Shown here piece after piece: positions 23,160 to 32,877 of a DNA stretch of 64,000 bases (positions are counted from its first letter, which is position 1; the number at the start of each line of letters is the position of its first letter). The translations under genes were made by a program, and so were the position numbers. The stretch covers positions 7,724,201-7,788,200 of the forward strand of contig NW_026947514.1 in assembly GCF_034190915.1 (NCBI RefSeq), given 5' to 3'. Below the pieces are notes generated by a model, which was not told where the DNA came from, did no database searches, and worked only from the letters and a program-made list of their open reading frames with translations. This DNA is from Cavia porcellus. Its lineage: Eukaryota; Chordata; Mammalia; Rodentia; Caviidae.

Positions 23160-23365
23160 ATCCATGCTGGGTTCACGCCTATAATTCCAGGATTTGGAGG
23201 CTGAGGCAGGAGGATCACTGAGATTTCAAGGTCTGCCCAGGTTACATAGTGAGTTCAAGGCCAGTCTGAACTACATGGCAAGATTCTGCCTCAAAAAAAC
23301 AAAAGATCAGCCTGAACTACAAAGTGAGATCTTGTCTCAAAAAAAAAAAAAAAAAAAAAAAAAGG
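23160..23365 (+). repeat. B1 SINE with extended right end
   Basis: A B1 copy whose tail is followed by an extra B1-like right end (GATCAGCCTGAACTACAAAG) and then a poly-A run. The partial duplication lengthens the unit. Confidence 0.75.
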
Positions 23366-23574
23366 AGTTGTGAGAGCTCTGGAATTACCAACTGGGTAAT
23401 CAGAAGAGGCAATGCCACCAACCTTCTGCCACCTACATCATCTGTCTACCACGGTTTCTAACAGTCTTCCAGGCTACAACACAGGGCAAAAATGACTTTT
23501 CACATTAGCAGCTCGTGTTACCTGGGTGTAGACACTACACAATGGCAAAAATTTTACTATAGAGACTTCAGGAG

Positions 23575-23584
23575 AACATGGCGG
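23575..23584 (+). promoter_or_regulatory. YY1-like site in the HAL1-like 5' end
   Basis: AACATGGCGG begins about 12 bases into the element. Human L1 has a YY1 site in a similar position that sets the transcription start, so this is a likely internal promoter remnant. Confidence 0.5.
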
Positions 23585-24313
23585 ATAGATAACAGCAGCT
23601 ATGGAGGCTCTCTGAGATAGCCAGCTTAGAATCCAGGAATGGTGCGGTGTGAGGAGTCCTAAGCAAGGGGAGATACACCCTGCCGACCCAGGAACGAACT
23701 AAGCTGAGAGAAACCAACCGGAAATGCAGTCCCGGTGCTATAACTGGAACAGATAAAATCTCAGTGCTGAAGCTGAAACCCGCACCTCTGGAAACCACAA
23801 TTTGAATTTCCTGCCACCACTGCTGCGTCTGAATCCACATAACAGGAATAGAAACGCAAAAGCTCTGAGAGTGGGAATCGGCAAATGGAGTTGAAAGTGG
23901 GACTGGCGGGGAGCCCTGCATCAACCTGTGGTGAGTGAGAGGAACAGGAACCCTTCCTAGACTAGCAGGCTCCAACAGAGGACATTCTGGGACCGGACAG
24001 ACTAGCGGGAACAGGATGCTGCAATGACTTTAGTTGCATATTCCCCTCTCAAGTGGGATTGGTGGGGAGCACTTGGCCTGGGTGACGCTGTGGACTAATA
24101 CCCAGTAGGCTAGCCCAAACCAGGTCCCAATGCCTGGCAGTGCACCCTGGCAGTGAAGCCTTCAGTAGGTTGACCTGGAGGGGCGGGCCCAGCAGAGGCC
24201 TCCCAGGTCTGTGACTCCCTAGTACAATGCAGTGGGCGGGAACACCTAGCCAGCGCGATTCAAACAAACTGTAACCGGCAAAGAAAGAAACTGGGCCTCC
24301 TATATACGCCTTT

Positions 24314-25386
24314 ATGGAAAGAACAAAAAATATGACAAGAGGAGGTAACAAGAAAGGGTCCTCAGCCCCCAATTCTGAGAACACTGATCCAGGAAAGGTA
24401 AATGCAAAGGAGAATGAGGACAGAAAACATGCAATATCAGGCACAACACCAATAGACATAAATCTGTATCTCCGGAGCCTCATAGACAAGTTCAAAAGTG
24501 AAGTATTTAATGAAGTAAAGCAAGATATAAGTAGAATAGTTAGAGAAATGCTAAGCACCACCCAAGAAAAAACAGATGGTGGAATGGAAGAACAGAAAAA
24601 AAGGGGAGAATTGTTTGATGGAGAAAATAGAGAAAACAGAATACATGAAGCAGGCTCAAAGAGATTACCAAGAAACTAAAAACTATTGAAAGCTGGCATA
24701 ACAGCTTGAAAGAAACTAAGGATAGATTATCTGGACTGGAGGACAGATTTGTAAGGTGGGAGCATGGAATGAAAAACGTCTTTAAAATAATAAGGAAACA
24801 AACAGCAATAATACAAAGACTAGAAGATGATAAGAGGATCTATAACTTAAGAATTAAGAACATAAAAAAAGAAGTAGGGACACAAACAAATGAACTACAA
24901 AGGCTATTCACAGAAATAATCCAGGAGAATTTCCCTAATTTAGCAAAAGGTAAAGATACTCAGATGTATGAGGCATACAGGACTCCAGCCACCTACAACC
25001 CAAACATAGCTACACTCAGGCAGATAATCAAAATTCCAGAAATCCAATATAAGAACAGAATATTAAAAGCCATCAGAGACAAGAAACAGATCACTTACAA
25101 AGGAACACCCATCAGAATTATAGCAGACTTCTTGGCACAAACCATCAAATCACAGAGAGCGTGGGGGGAAATAATTCAAGCTTTGAAAGATAATAACTTC
25201 CAGCCAAGATTGATATATCCTGCACAAACTGTCCCTAGAAATTGATGGAAAAACAAGGTGCTTCCAGGATAAAGAGGAACTAGGGGAATTTGCAACCACC
25301 AATTCAACTCTACAGAGATTACTGCAGGATATTCTAAAAAAGAAAAATACCAAGATTCCAGAAATAGTGGCAGAGAGGCCACAATG
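24314..25386 (+). pseudogene. L1/HAL1 ORF1 pseudogene (two frameshifts)
   Basis: The reading frame opens at 24,314 (Met-Glu-Arg-Thr-Lys). It shifts frame near 24,650-24,660 and continues in another frame from 24,661 (EITKKLKTIESWHNSLKE). A second shift near 25,230 leads through LEIDGKTRCFQDKEELGEF to a stop at 25,384-25,386. The middle has a coiled-coil character, then an RRM-like start (YNLRIKNI) and the ORF1 C-terminal domain (ILKAIRDKKQITYKGTPIRI, NNFQPRLIYPAQ). About 355 codons in all, close to the usual size for ORF1p. In L1 biology this protein trimerises, binds RNA and packages it. Here the frame is broken twice, so no full-length product is expected. Confidence 0.85.
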
Positions 25387-26769
25387 AATGGAGCAGAAAG
25401 CAAAATGAAGAAGACAAACTGACAACTAATGACAGAAAAAGAGCTCAACAGAAATGAGGCAGAGAAGGTTGGACGGTAAGAACAGCTATTTTGGAGAAAG
25501 CAAGACATCATAATAGCTAGTGCTGATTTAATATCATCTTGTTTTGAAGTCCCGTCAAGCTTTTGTTCTTCTGTCTCCGTCAGTCTTAACATGTTGTACC
25601 TTATTGGATTTTATTATATGTGATAATATAAACAAAAACTTTTATAGACAAGGAGATTATACAGAAACCATTGTTCATTTTCTGTTAGTTGATTCTAAAT
25701 ACCCTGTAATACTGTCATTCTCTTGAATGGTTTTACGTTGTCTTGATATGTTTGATGCTACAGTACATGAACTTATACTCAAAGATTTCTAGAAAAGAGA
25801 CACTATGATAACTACTTTTATGTTGGGATATCTTGTGGTGAAACACTATTTTGCTTAAATGGTTATGTTTGGACCTGTGCTGTTTTGTTGTTATGTTCTC
25901 TTTTATCTCAATCTCCTTTTTTTATTATTTACTTTTTTATTTTTATCTTTTTAATTAAGGAAAAAATAAAAAATATCAGGATATATTATAGTAACCCACT
26001 TTGATTTCCTATTAACTTGATTTGAAACCCTGTATTGCTCTCACCATCTTGTTTTGACTGAATTTCCTCTATTCTGTTTTGCTTGATAGTACCAAGTTTC
26101 AGAGTATAGGCAACTGTGAAGACAATAAGATTCATTATGATGCCCATTCTGGTTTGACTATTATCTTCTTTTGAAGTTCTGTAATGTCTCCAATGTTTTG
26201 GTTTTATTGGTTTTATTCTTTACTGTTTGGTTCAATTTTATTATAACTGATGATATAGGCAATTCTTTTTAAGATAGCAAAAGGCATTATGGTAACCATT
26301 GTTGATCACCTTGTATTTTGTTTTTACAGTATGTATTATGTCCATCCTTTTGATTTGACTGTTTTGTTATGTCACATTTGCTTTTATTCTCTTCAAAAAA
26401 AGTAATAAAAACTGTGGAAGTAATAAAACCCAAAATGTGTAATGTCATTGTATAAAAGAGAGGAAAAGAAAGTGCTCTAAACGATGTAACTGCATGTATA
26501 TTTAAGTGTATACGATAGATAACCATATTACTGAGTTTTTTGGATCATTGAACTGTTTGCAGTCTCACTGTTTGAAAGTCCCCTCTATATGCTTTAATTT
26601 TGTAACTTGCACAACTATTTCTAAGATGACAATATGTAATCTATTAATCCTACTGCTTATTTTTTCTGTAATTCTGTAAACTTGTACCCTTTTTCTGTTT
26701 TTTTTTTCCCTTTTTCTCCTTAAATAAAAAATTTTTTAAATTTACTACAGAAACCCATCAAAATAGGGT

Positions 26770-26850
26770 TAAAGGCCGGCATTTAGCTCAGCAGCACAAG
26801 CACCTGCTTTGCAAGCACGAGGTCATGAGTTTGATCCCTGGTACCAAAAC
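26770..26850 (+). repeat. ID-type SINE
   Basis: GGCATTTAGCTCAGCAGCAC and CATGAGTTTGATCCCTGGTA, then a CAAA-rich tail, just downstream of the HAL1-like element. Confidence 0.85.
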
Positions 26851-26854
26851 AAAA

Positions 26855-27480
26855 CAGAAACAAACAAACAAAATAGTGTTAAAGATTTAAAAGAAAAAAT
26901 GTAATTTCTAATTATTTGGGAGGTGCTGAGAGTTGAACTTAGGGACTCACACTAGCTGGGCAGGTGTGTTGCCACAGAGCTACACCCCAGACCCATCTGC
27001 TGAACTCTCACTTATAGAAGCCTAGTAAAATTAACCATGTTTGCTAAACTTTTGTCCGCATTCAGACCCAAAATAATGTAGAGCAGCTGGCCTCTGTGGC
27101 ACGGGCCTGGAATCTCAGAACCTTGGAAGGCGGAGCCAAGAGCAGCTAAGCTCCAGGCCAGCCTAAGACATTTAGCTAGACTTTGTCTCAGAATGAACTA
27201 GAAAGGCCTGGGATCCAGGCATCCTGGTGTACCGGTCTGTATCCCAGCACTCTGAGAGGTTTGCCGAGTTTGAGCTGAGTATGGACAGTGTTTAGAGAGA
27301 TCTTGCGTCAAAGAAAAAAAGCGAGTACTTGTTTAAAAAAATTAAAACGGTTGGGAAACACAGATCAGTGAGAGGAACAGGGTTTAATCCCAATCCAAAA
27401 AAAAGCACAGTTGAAAATAATGAGTACAGTTAAGTGGGTAAAAGTGATGTGCCAGGACGTTCAGAGATGTAGTAAAGTAC
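26855..27480. other. No gene seen; degraded SINE pieces
   Basis: Contains at least two badly degraded SINE-like pieces (around 26,920-26,995 and 27,080-27,330). Nothing else is recognised before the homology block of the septin pseudogene. Confidence 0.5.
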
Positions 27481-27603
27481 ACAAGACTGTCCCTGTTGCT
27501 CCTCGTCTTACCCTCTGGGCCCCACCCCATGGCTGTGACCACGCCCTTCCAGCCCCGCCCACAGCGAAGGTCCCCGCCCACTGCCCCCCTTCACCCCACC
27601 ACC

Positions 27604-28110
27604 AGGGCCCACTACGAGGAGATCTGACATCCAGCGCTCAGCCCCTCGGGGACACAGAAGAGCCTTCCTTCCCAGGCCTGGCGGGCTGGATACGCTGCCT
27701 GCCCGAGCAGCTGGTAGACAGGCACATGCAGCAGGGCTTCCGCTTCAGGCTGCTGTGCATCGGGGAGACGGGCCTGAGCAAGTCCACGCTGTTGGCCCTG
27801 CTCTTCAACGGCCCACCCGACAGCGCCCGCGTCTCGCACTTCTGCCCCGCTGACGATGTCACAGGAAGAAGTGGGAGCTGAAGCAGGCGTTCGCCAGGCG
27901 GGTGAAGGAGGAGGAGGCTGTGCTGAAGCAGGCCAAGGGGCAGCTGCAGGCCAGCTTCGAGCACCTGGAGCGCTTGCAGCACAAGGAGACCCTGAGACTG
28001 GAGGAGAGGAGGCGAGCCTTGGAGGAGGAAATGCTGGCGTTCTCCAGGAGGAAGGCCATCTCGGAGCTGTCCCGAGGCCGGATGTTGGGTACCAGCAAGA
28101 AAAATGTCAA
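27604..28110 (+). pseudogene. Broken tandem copy of the SEPTIN10-like retrogene
   Basis: This intronless septin fragment is closely related to the intact copy at 30,432-31,868. Its start codon has become AGG (27,604) and an early TGA follows. A first deletion of about 150 bases removes the acidic N-terminal repeat region, and the P-loop reads GETGLSKST (a Gly changed to Ser). A second deletion of about 760 bases joins codons just after the SHFCPA motif directly to the coiled-coil region and shifts the frame. The coiled-coil part (AKGQLQASFEHLERLQHKET, LEEEMLAFSRRKAISELSRG) is nearly identical to the intact copy. GC boxes upstream and part of the 3' flank (to about 28,500) also match, so this is a DNA-level tandem duplicate and not an independent retrocopy. 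Confidence 0.9.
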
Positions 28111-28589
28111 GGACCCTGCGGAGGAGCCAAGCTATCGATTCGAAATTCTGTGCTTTGACATCTATGCTTGTAAAATGTGCCATGGGCACAAAGAGGTGGA
28201 GGAACTGGAGGAGGTGGACAGTTGGAGGAAGCAGCCTTGAGTAGCAATGGGAAGAAAATCCACAGCACATGGTTGTGGGAACAGAACCTAGAAGCTCCAG
28301 AGAGCGCCTGGGCTCCACAAACAAGTGTAATATTCTAAGTTTGCTTTGATTTAACAGAAGTAAAATGGTATAAATATGCTTTGGCTTTCTTTCTGTTGGT
28401 ATTTGTGCTATCACTAATTCCATACCTGAACAGTGGACACAGGTACTGACGCGGATGGAAAATTATTTTCTACCTAAGGTCAGTAAAGAAGCCAGAAAGG
28501 ATGACAGTTTTTCTATTCACTGTTGTTAGAGATCTCCGTAGAGACTGAGAGAGACAAGTTCAGGTCGGCTATGAGCAGAGGAAAAGAAA

Positions 28590-29650
28590 GAAGCAGGTGC
28601 CGTCGGGAGGCGCTTCTAGGGGGAGCTGAATGTGGACGAAGTGAGAGGAAGCCTTTGGGATCTGAGTAGGCAGAGTGTTCCAGCAAAGGTCCCCAAAGTG
28701 CACTTGGCAGGGAGGAGTGAGGGGAGCGGAGGGGTGCAGCGAGGTCACAAGGTTTCTTATAGACCCGGGTGCCACAGGCCCAGGTCAGGACTTTGCCTTC
28801 TACTCCCAAGCAAGCTGAGGAGGCCTTGGAGGCCTTGGAGCTGACCTGGTTTCTGTTTTAACAAGATTTCCTCTGTGCCCAAGGCCCTGAATTCAAGCTC
28901 CAGGACCGTCAACAACAGAAGCAAGCGAGGATTCTTCTGGCTGAGGTTCAGAGAGTCGTCGTGGAAAGAAACGGGGCGAGGGAGGCTGCAGCTGCAATGG
29001 GGTGAACACCGTGGTGACCTGGCCCGGGGCGGGAAGGGTCAGGAGCACAAGAGACTCACATACCTGGGGTCCATGTTGACCAGAGAACTAAATACAATGG
29101 AGGAGACAAAGAGAAAGTCGTGGGTGACTTCAAGTCATCCTTTGACCTGAGCAGTTGGGATGATGGAGCTGCCAGTAACTGGGAATGGGAGAGGAAAGGA
29201 GTGGCCCGAGAAGGGGTGGCCAGGGTGGTCAGAAACGGTCTGGCCATGCGATCCAGTTAGACCCGGAGGTGGACAGGAGGATGTGATTCAAGCAGGACAA
29301 GATCAACTGTGTCCAGCGCTCTGAAAGGCTGAGGTAGACTGACCACTAACTTTGGAAACTGGGGCTCAGTAGAAAGCTTGCTAGAAAGGGGAGCAGATTA
29401 GTGGAACCATAGCTGGAGAAAGATGTGAGGCTCTATGACAGTTTTTGCATTTCATTTTGTGGTTTTGAAGTACAGAAGCCATTTTAAAGCTACGGCTGAA
29501 GATCCAGAGGAGGAAAATTATGCTATGGGAGAGAAGGGACATCTTGGGGGAGTGGGGGTAGAATTTCATGATGTGCCAATAGCCAGGCTCCAAGGAACAA
29601 GCTGAATTGCTGCCCTTAAACGGGAGCAAGGTTCTCTCTATCCGTAGAGG
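28590..29650 (+). repeat. Ancient interspersed repeat, L2-like
   Basis: Long diverged matches to the 3' region that I associate with L2-type mammalian repeats: CAGGACTTTGCCTTCTACTC, GTTTTAACAAGATTTCC, GACCTGAGCAGTTGGGATGA and GGAGCTGCCAGTAACTGGGA. Low-level coding appearance here is accidental. Confidence 0.5.
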
Positions 29651-29877
29651 CAAAAACAAGTAGCTTTGCAGGGGGAGGCTGTAAAAGGTTCAGTTGGTTG
29701 AATATTTTTTCAGTGAAGTAAGAAGCATGGCAGCATAACTCCCACAAAGATTACTGATGTCATTGGGGTTGGTGGCACAGACCTGCGATCTCAGCTCCTT
29801 GCGAGCTGAGGCTGGAGGATCATGAGCTCGTTGTCCAGCTAGGACAGCACTGACGCCGGATTCAGAAATAAAAAGGA

Positions 29878-29970
29878 ATGGGGATGTAGCTTAGAGATGG
29901 AGTGCTTGCCTAACCTGTGTGAGGCCATCCCCAGTACTGCCCCCCCCAAAAGTCACACACACACACAAAA
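29878..29970 (+). repeat. ID-like SINE with CA-rich tail
   Basis: GGGGATGTAGCTTAGAGATG and CATCCCCAGTACTGCC, then CACACACACACA and CAAAA-type repeats. Confidence 0.6.
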
Positions 29971-30338
29971 CAAAACAAAACAACAAACACAACAAAACAC
30001 ACCAGCAGCAGCAATAAAAAGCAAACTGTTCCCAGTTATTAGGAAGACTGAGCTAAGAGGTTTGCGAGTTCGACACAAAGCTGAGCAGTTTACTACGATC
30101 CTGTGTCAAGATTAAAAACTAAACAGAGCTGGAGATGGAGCTCAGTGAGAGGCACTGAGTTCAATCTCCTTTACGCAGAAAATCAAATGAGCTTAGAGTC
30201 TAATTCAAACTAGTATTAGGATGAAAGGAATACTGAGAGCAATGCCTGCAGATGCCTAGCGACATACAGCCCGCAGAACGCTCTCTCTCCTTCTCGCCCT
30301 GCTTGCCCACTGTGGCCCACCCAAGTCCGCTAACAGAG

Positions 30339-30415
30339 GCTCCGCCCACGGACGGTGGCCCCGCCCACCGACGGCGGCTCCACCTAGTAACGGCGGCCCC
30401 GCCCACTGCCCCCGG
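30339..30415 (+). promoter_or_regulatory. 19-bp tandem repeat with GC boxes upstream of the septin retrogene
   Basis: Four imperfect units (30,339-30,358, 30,359-30,377, 30,378-30,396, 30,397-30,415) share the pattern CCCCGCCCAC..ACGGCGG. Three keep an Sp1-type GC box (CCGCCC). They end 16 bases before the likely start codon. The broken copy upstream retains related GC-box sequence at about 27,545-27,590. Confidence 0.65.
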
Positions 30416-30431
30416 CCCGGCCCCCAACACC

Positions 30432-31868
30432 ATGGCCCACTATGCGGAGATCCGGAATCCCTCCGCTCACCCCCTTAGGGACACAGAGGAGCCTTCCCAG
30501 GCCTGGCAGGGGTCCGACAGCGACTCTGCCGGTTGCGATTGCGATTGTGACTCCGACCCCGAGCCAGAGCCAGAGCCCGAGCCAGAGCCCGAGCCCGAGT
30601 CCGACGACTGCAGCAAGGCGGAGGCTGTGCGTTGCCTGACGCCCAGCGACTACGTCGGGCTGGACACGCTGCCAGAGCAGCTGGTGGACAGGCGCGTGCG
30701 GCAGGGCTTCCGCTTCAACCTGCTGTGCGTCGGGGAGACGGGCCTGGGCAAGTCCACGCTGGTGGCCACGCTCTTCAACGGCTCACCCGACAGCGCCCGC
30801 GTCTCGCACTTCTGCCCCGCCGTGGGGCTGCGCGCTGAGACGCGCGAGCTGCGCGAGAGCCACGTGTCGCTGACGCTGACCGTGGTGAGCACCGTGGGCT
30901 TCGGGGACCAGGTGGACAGGGAGGACTGCCACAGGCCCATCGCCGCCTACATCGACGCGCAGTTGGAGGCCTTCCTGCAGGAGGAGCTGCGCGCGCCCCG
31001 CGCGCCGCAAAGCCCCAGGGCCGACACGCGGCTGCACGCCTGCCTCTACTTCCTGGCGCCCACCGGCCACTCCCTCAAGGCTCTGGACCTGTGCACCCTG
31101 AGGAGCCTGAGCAGCAGGGTGAACGTGATCCCGCTGGTGGCCAAGGCCGATGCGCTGTCCAAGGACGAGCTGCAGAGCTTCAAGGCGCGCATCATGGACG
31201 AGCTGGCCAGCCAGGGTGTGCGCATCTACCGCTTTCCCACGGACGACGAGGCCACGGCCAGGCTCAACGCGGCCATGAACGAGCAGCTACCCTTCGCCGT
31301 GGTGGGCAGCACTGACGAGGTGCGCGTGGGCTGCCGGCTGGTGCGCGGGCGGCAGTACTGCTGGGGCACGGTGGAGGTGGAGAACGAGGCGCACTGCGAC
31401 TTCGTGAAGCTGCGCGAGATGCTGGTGTGCACCAACATGGAGGATCTGCGGGAGCAGACCCACGTGCGGCACTATGAGCTGTACCGGCGGCGAAGGCTGC
31501 GGGAGCTGGGCTGGGCCGCAGCGGGCCCTGGCCCTGCGGGGGTGGACGTGGCCGCGGCGCGCAGGCGCGAGTTCCAGGATGCCTGTCACAGGAAGGAGCG
31601 GGAGCTGAAGCAGGCGTTCGCCCAGCGGGTGAAGGAGAAGGAGGCTGTGCTGAAGCAGGCCAAGGGGCAGCTGCAGGCCAGGTTCGAGCACCTGGAGCGC
31701 TTGCAGCACAAGGAGACCCTGAGACTGGAGGAGAGGAGGCGAGCCTTGGAGGAGGAAATGCTGGCGTTCTCCAGGAGGAAGGCCATCTCAGAGCTGTCCC
31801 GAGGCCGGATGTCGGTATCGGGTACCAGCAAGAAAAGGGATGATGACAGTAAATACTATTTTCTGTAA
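30432..31868 (+). CDS. Intronless SEPTIN10-like septin retrogene
   Basis: This is a 478-residue septin encoded without introns. Septins are GTP-binding proteins that polymerise into hetero-oligomeric filaments at membranes, the cytokinetic ring and the sperm annulus. Motifs are P-loop GETGLGKS at residues 101-108, G3-like STVGFGD at 153-159, AKAD at 237-240, septin unique element around 340-355 and coiled coil at about 385-455. The wording is closest to SEPTIN10 (SHFCP, CTNMEDLREQTH, FEHLERLQ, C-terminal Phe-Leu), placing it in the SEPT6 group, whose members bind GTP but are poor GTPases. Residues 35-56 form an unusual CDCDCD plus seven Pro-Glu repeat. I chose the ATG at 30,432 because it has a strong context (ACCATGG). 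The frame stays open upstream to an ATG at 30,252, adding 60 low-complexity residues. It is very G+C-rich, unlike its flanks. An intact frame of this length suggests selection, but expression cannot be seen from sequence. Confidence 0.88.
   Translation: MAHYAEIRNPSAHPLRDTEEPSQAWQGSDSDSAGCDCDCDSDPEPEPEPEPEPEPESDDCSKAEAVRCLTPSDYVGLDTLPEQLVDRRVRQGFRFNLLCVGETGLGKSTLVATLFNGSPDSARVSHFCPAVGLRAETRELRESHVSLTLTVVSTVGFGDQVDREDCHRPIAAYIDAQLEAFLQEELRAPRAPQSPRADTRLHACLYFLAPTGHSLKALDLCTLRSLSSRVNVIPLVAKADALSKDELQSFKARIMDELASQGVRIYRFPTDDEATARLNAAMNEQLPFAVVGSTDEVRVGCRLVRGRQYCWGTVEVENEAHCDFVKLREMLVCTNMEDLREQTHVRHYELYRRRRLRELGWAAAGPGPAGVDVAAARRREFQDACHRKERELKQAFAQRVKEKEAVLKQAKGQLQARFEHLERLQHKETLRLEERRRALEEEMLAFSRRKAISELSRGRMSVSGTSKKRDDDSKYYFL
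30554..30602 (+). repeat. Hexanucleotide repeat encoding (Pro-Glu)7
   Basis: GAGCCA/GAGCCC units in frame within the septin retrogene. The region is absent from the broken upstream copy because of a deletion. Confidence 0.9.
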
Positions 31869-32110
31869 CCCACGAGTCTCAGAATGCAGCTTGTCCCACC
31901 TAAAGTTACAAGTTATATAAAGCATGCTTTCGTTAGCAAAAGGATAATGTCATAATTATGCTTTGATTTCTATACGGGTTTTGAATTAGGGTGTTTTCAC
32001 TCGTTCTATATATGGCAGAAGCCACAGTTGCTGACATTAATAGAAAAATACTTTTAAAGCCAGATCAAGACCTAAACGAGAGTAGGTGATAGTACCTGCA
32101 TATTCTTTTG
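31869..32110 (+). other. 3' flank of the septin retrogene, shared with the pseudogene
   Basis: AT-rich sequence including TATGCTTTGATTTCTATACG. It is similar to 28,345-28,490 after the broken copy (ATGCTTTGGCTTTCTTTCTG). No clear AATAAA and no surviving poly-A tract or target-site duplication were seen, so the retroposition is old. Confidence 0.5.
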
Positions 32111-32877
32111 CTAGAAATCCCTAAGTTGCTGTTTTGCAGTGAATTCAGATGTTTTCTACTGCTCGCTTATGAGTGTCATTTTACTCGGCACTGTACCAAA
32201 GAGCAAAGGGGCTCAGTGCTTTTGGGAAGACAGCCCCCTTTCATGTTATGGACCACTGCATTCATATCCAGGAGGAGTCCGTTCTTCAGTATACATGAAA
32301 CAGATCCTGAGGGGCAGGTTTCGAAAGGAATCGGAAAGCTGAAACTCTAATCTCTCTCCCTCTCTCCCGTGCCATATATATTTATATAGTTGGTGTCATG
32401 GGGCTTGGTCCCCGGGCTGTTCACACCGAAATCCATCCCCGGACTTTATTATTTATAGGCAGTGCTTCAGCAGATCGACCTAGCTGCACTCCACTGTGAT
32501 CCTTTTCTCTCAGTTTGCCATTGTGCTGAGAGTAGGATGTGTGCCATCACTCCTGGTTCAGAACTTGTTACATTTTTGACAAAATTACCCGACGAAGGGG
32601 CAGGGTGTAGCTCAGCAGGAAAGCATATACCTTGCCTGCCTGGGGCAAAAATTAATTTAAAACAATTGATGTTCTTTTTTCTTTTGTTTGTATTTTCTAT
32701 TAAGATACAAGGATTGAGTGAGCATGGCGGTGTGGGACTGGAATCCCACACTGAGTGGCTGAGCCACAGTACTGCAAGTGCAAATTCAGCCTAGGAAGTG
32801 GGGTGGGGCGGTGTGGGTGAAGCTCATTTCAAACCCAGCATCTCAGTCAACCAGTCAGTCAAACAAGTTGGTGTGTT

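Larger units (their letters stand above)
7150..23550. other. PAPOLA upstream intergenic region, repeat-dominated
   Basis: No host gene is recognisable here. The stretch holds many B1 and ID SINEs, an ERV-L pol remnant and LTRs (13.5-17.4 kb), a MaLR LTR, MaLR-like fragments and an L1 fragment. Parts at 8.8-9.4, 11.1-11.35, 12.0-12.4 and 14.4-15.55 kb match no family I can name. Short open frames in them show no conserved motif. Confidence 0.6.
23564..26740 (+). mobile_element. HAL1-like ORF1-only LINE, nearly full length
   Basis: The element has an L1-type 5' region starting GAGACTTCAGGAGAACATGG, a decayed L1 ORF1, and about 1.35 kb of T-rich 3' sequence with no trace of ORF2, ending at AATAAA (26,723) and an A/T-rich tail. 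It is flanked by TTTACTATAGA (23,553-23,563) and TTTACTACAGA (26,741-26,751), an 11-bp target-site duplication with one mismatch. This is the layout of HAL1 (half-L1) retrotransposons, which encode only the ORF1 RNA-binding protein and are thought to rely on L1 machinery. The target-site duplication and moderate decay suggest a rodent-era insertion rather than a relic from early mammals. The family name is inferred from structure. Confidence 0.8.

Noticed and set aside
24049..24561. A 170-codon minus-strand frame and another at 23,568-23,975.
   Set aside because: Antisense to the 5' region and ORF1 of the HAL1-like LINE; no independent support.
28590..29650. Apparent weakly coding region after the septin pseudogene.
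   Set aside because: Better explained as an ancient L2-like interspersed repeat.
30650..31831. Open frames antisense to or out of frame with the septin retrogene.
   Set aside because: They are shadows of the GC-rich septin coding sequence and carry no independent motif.
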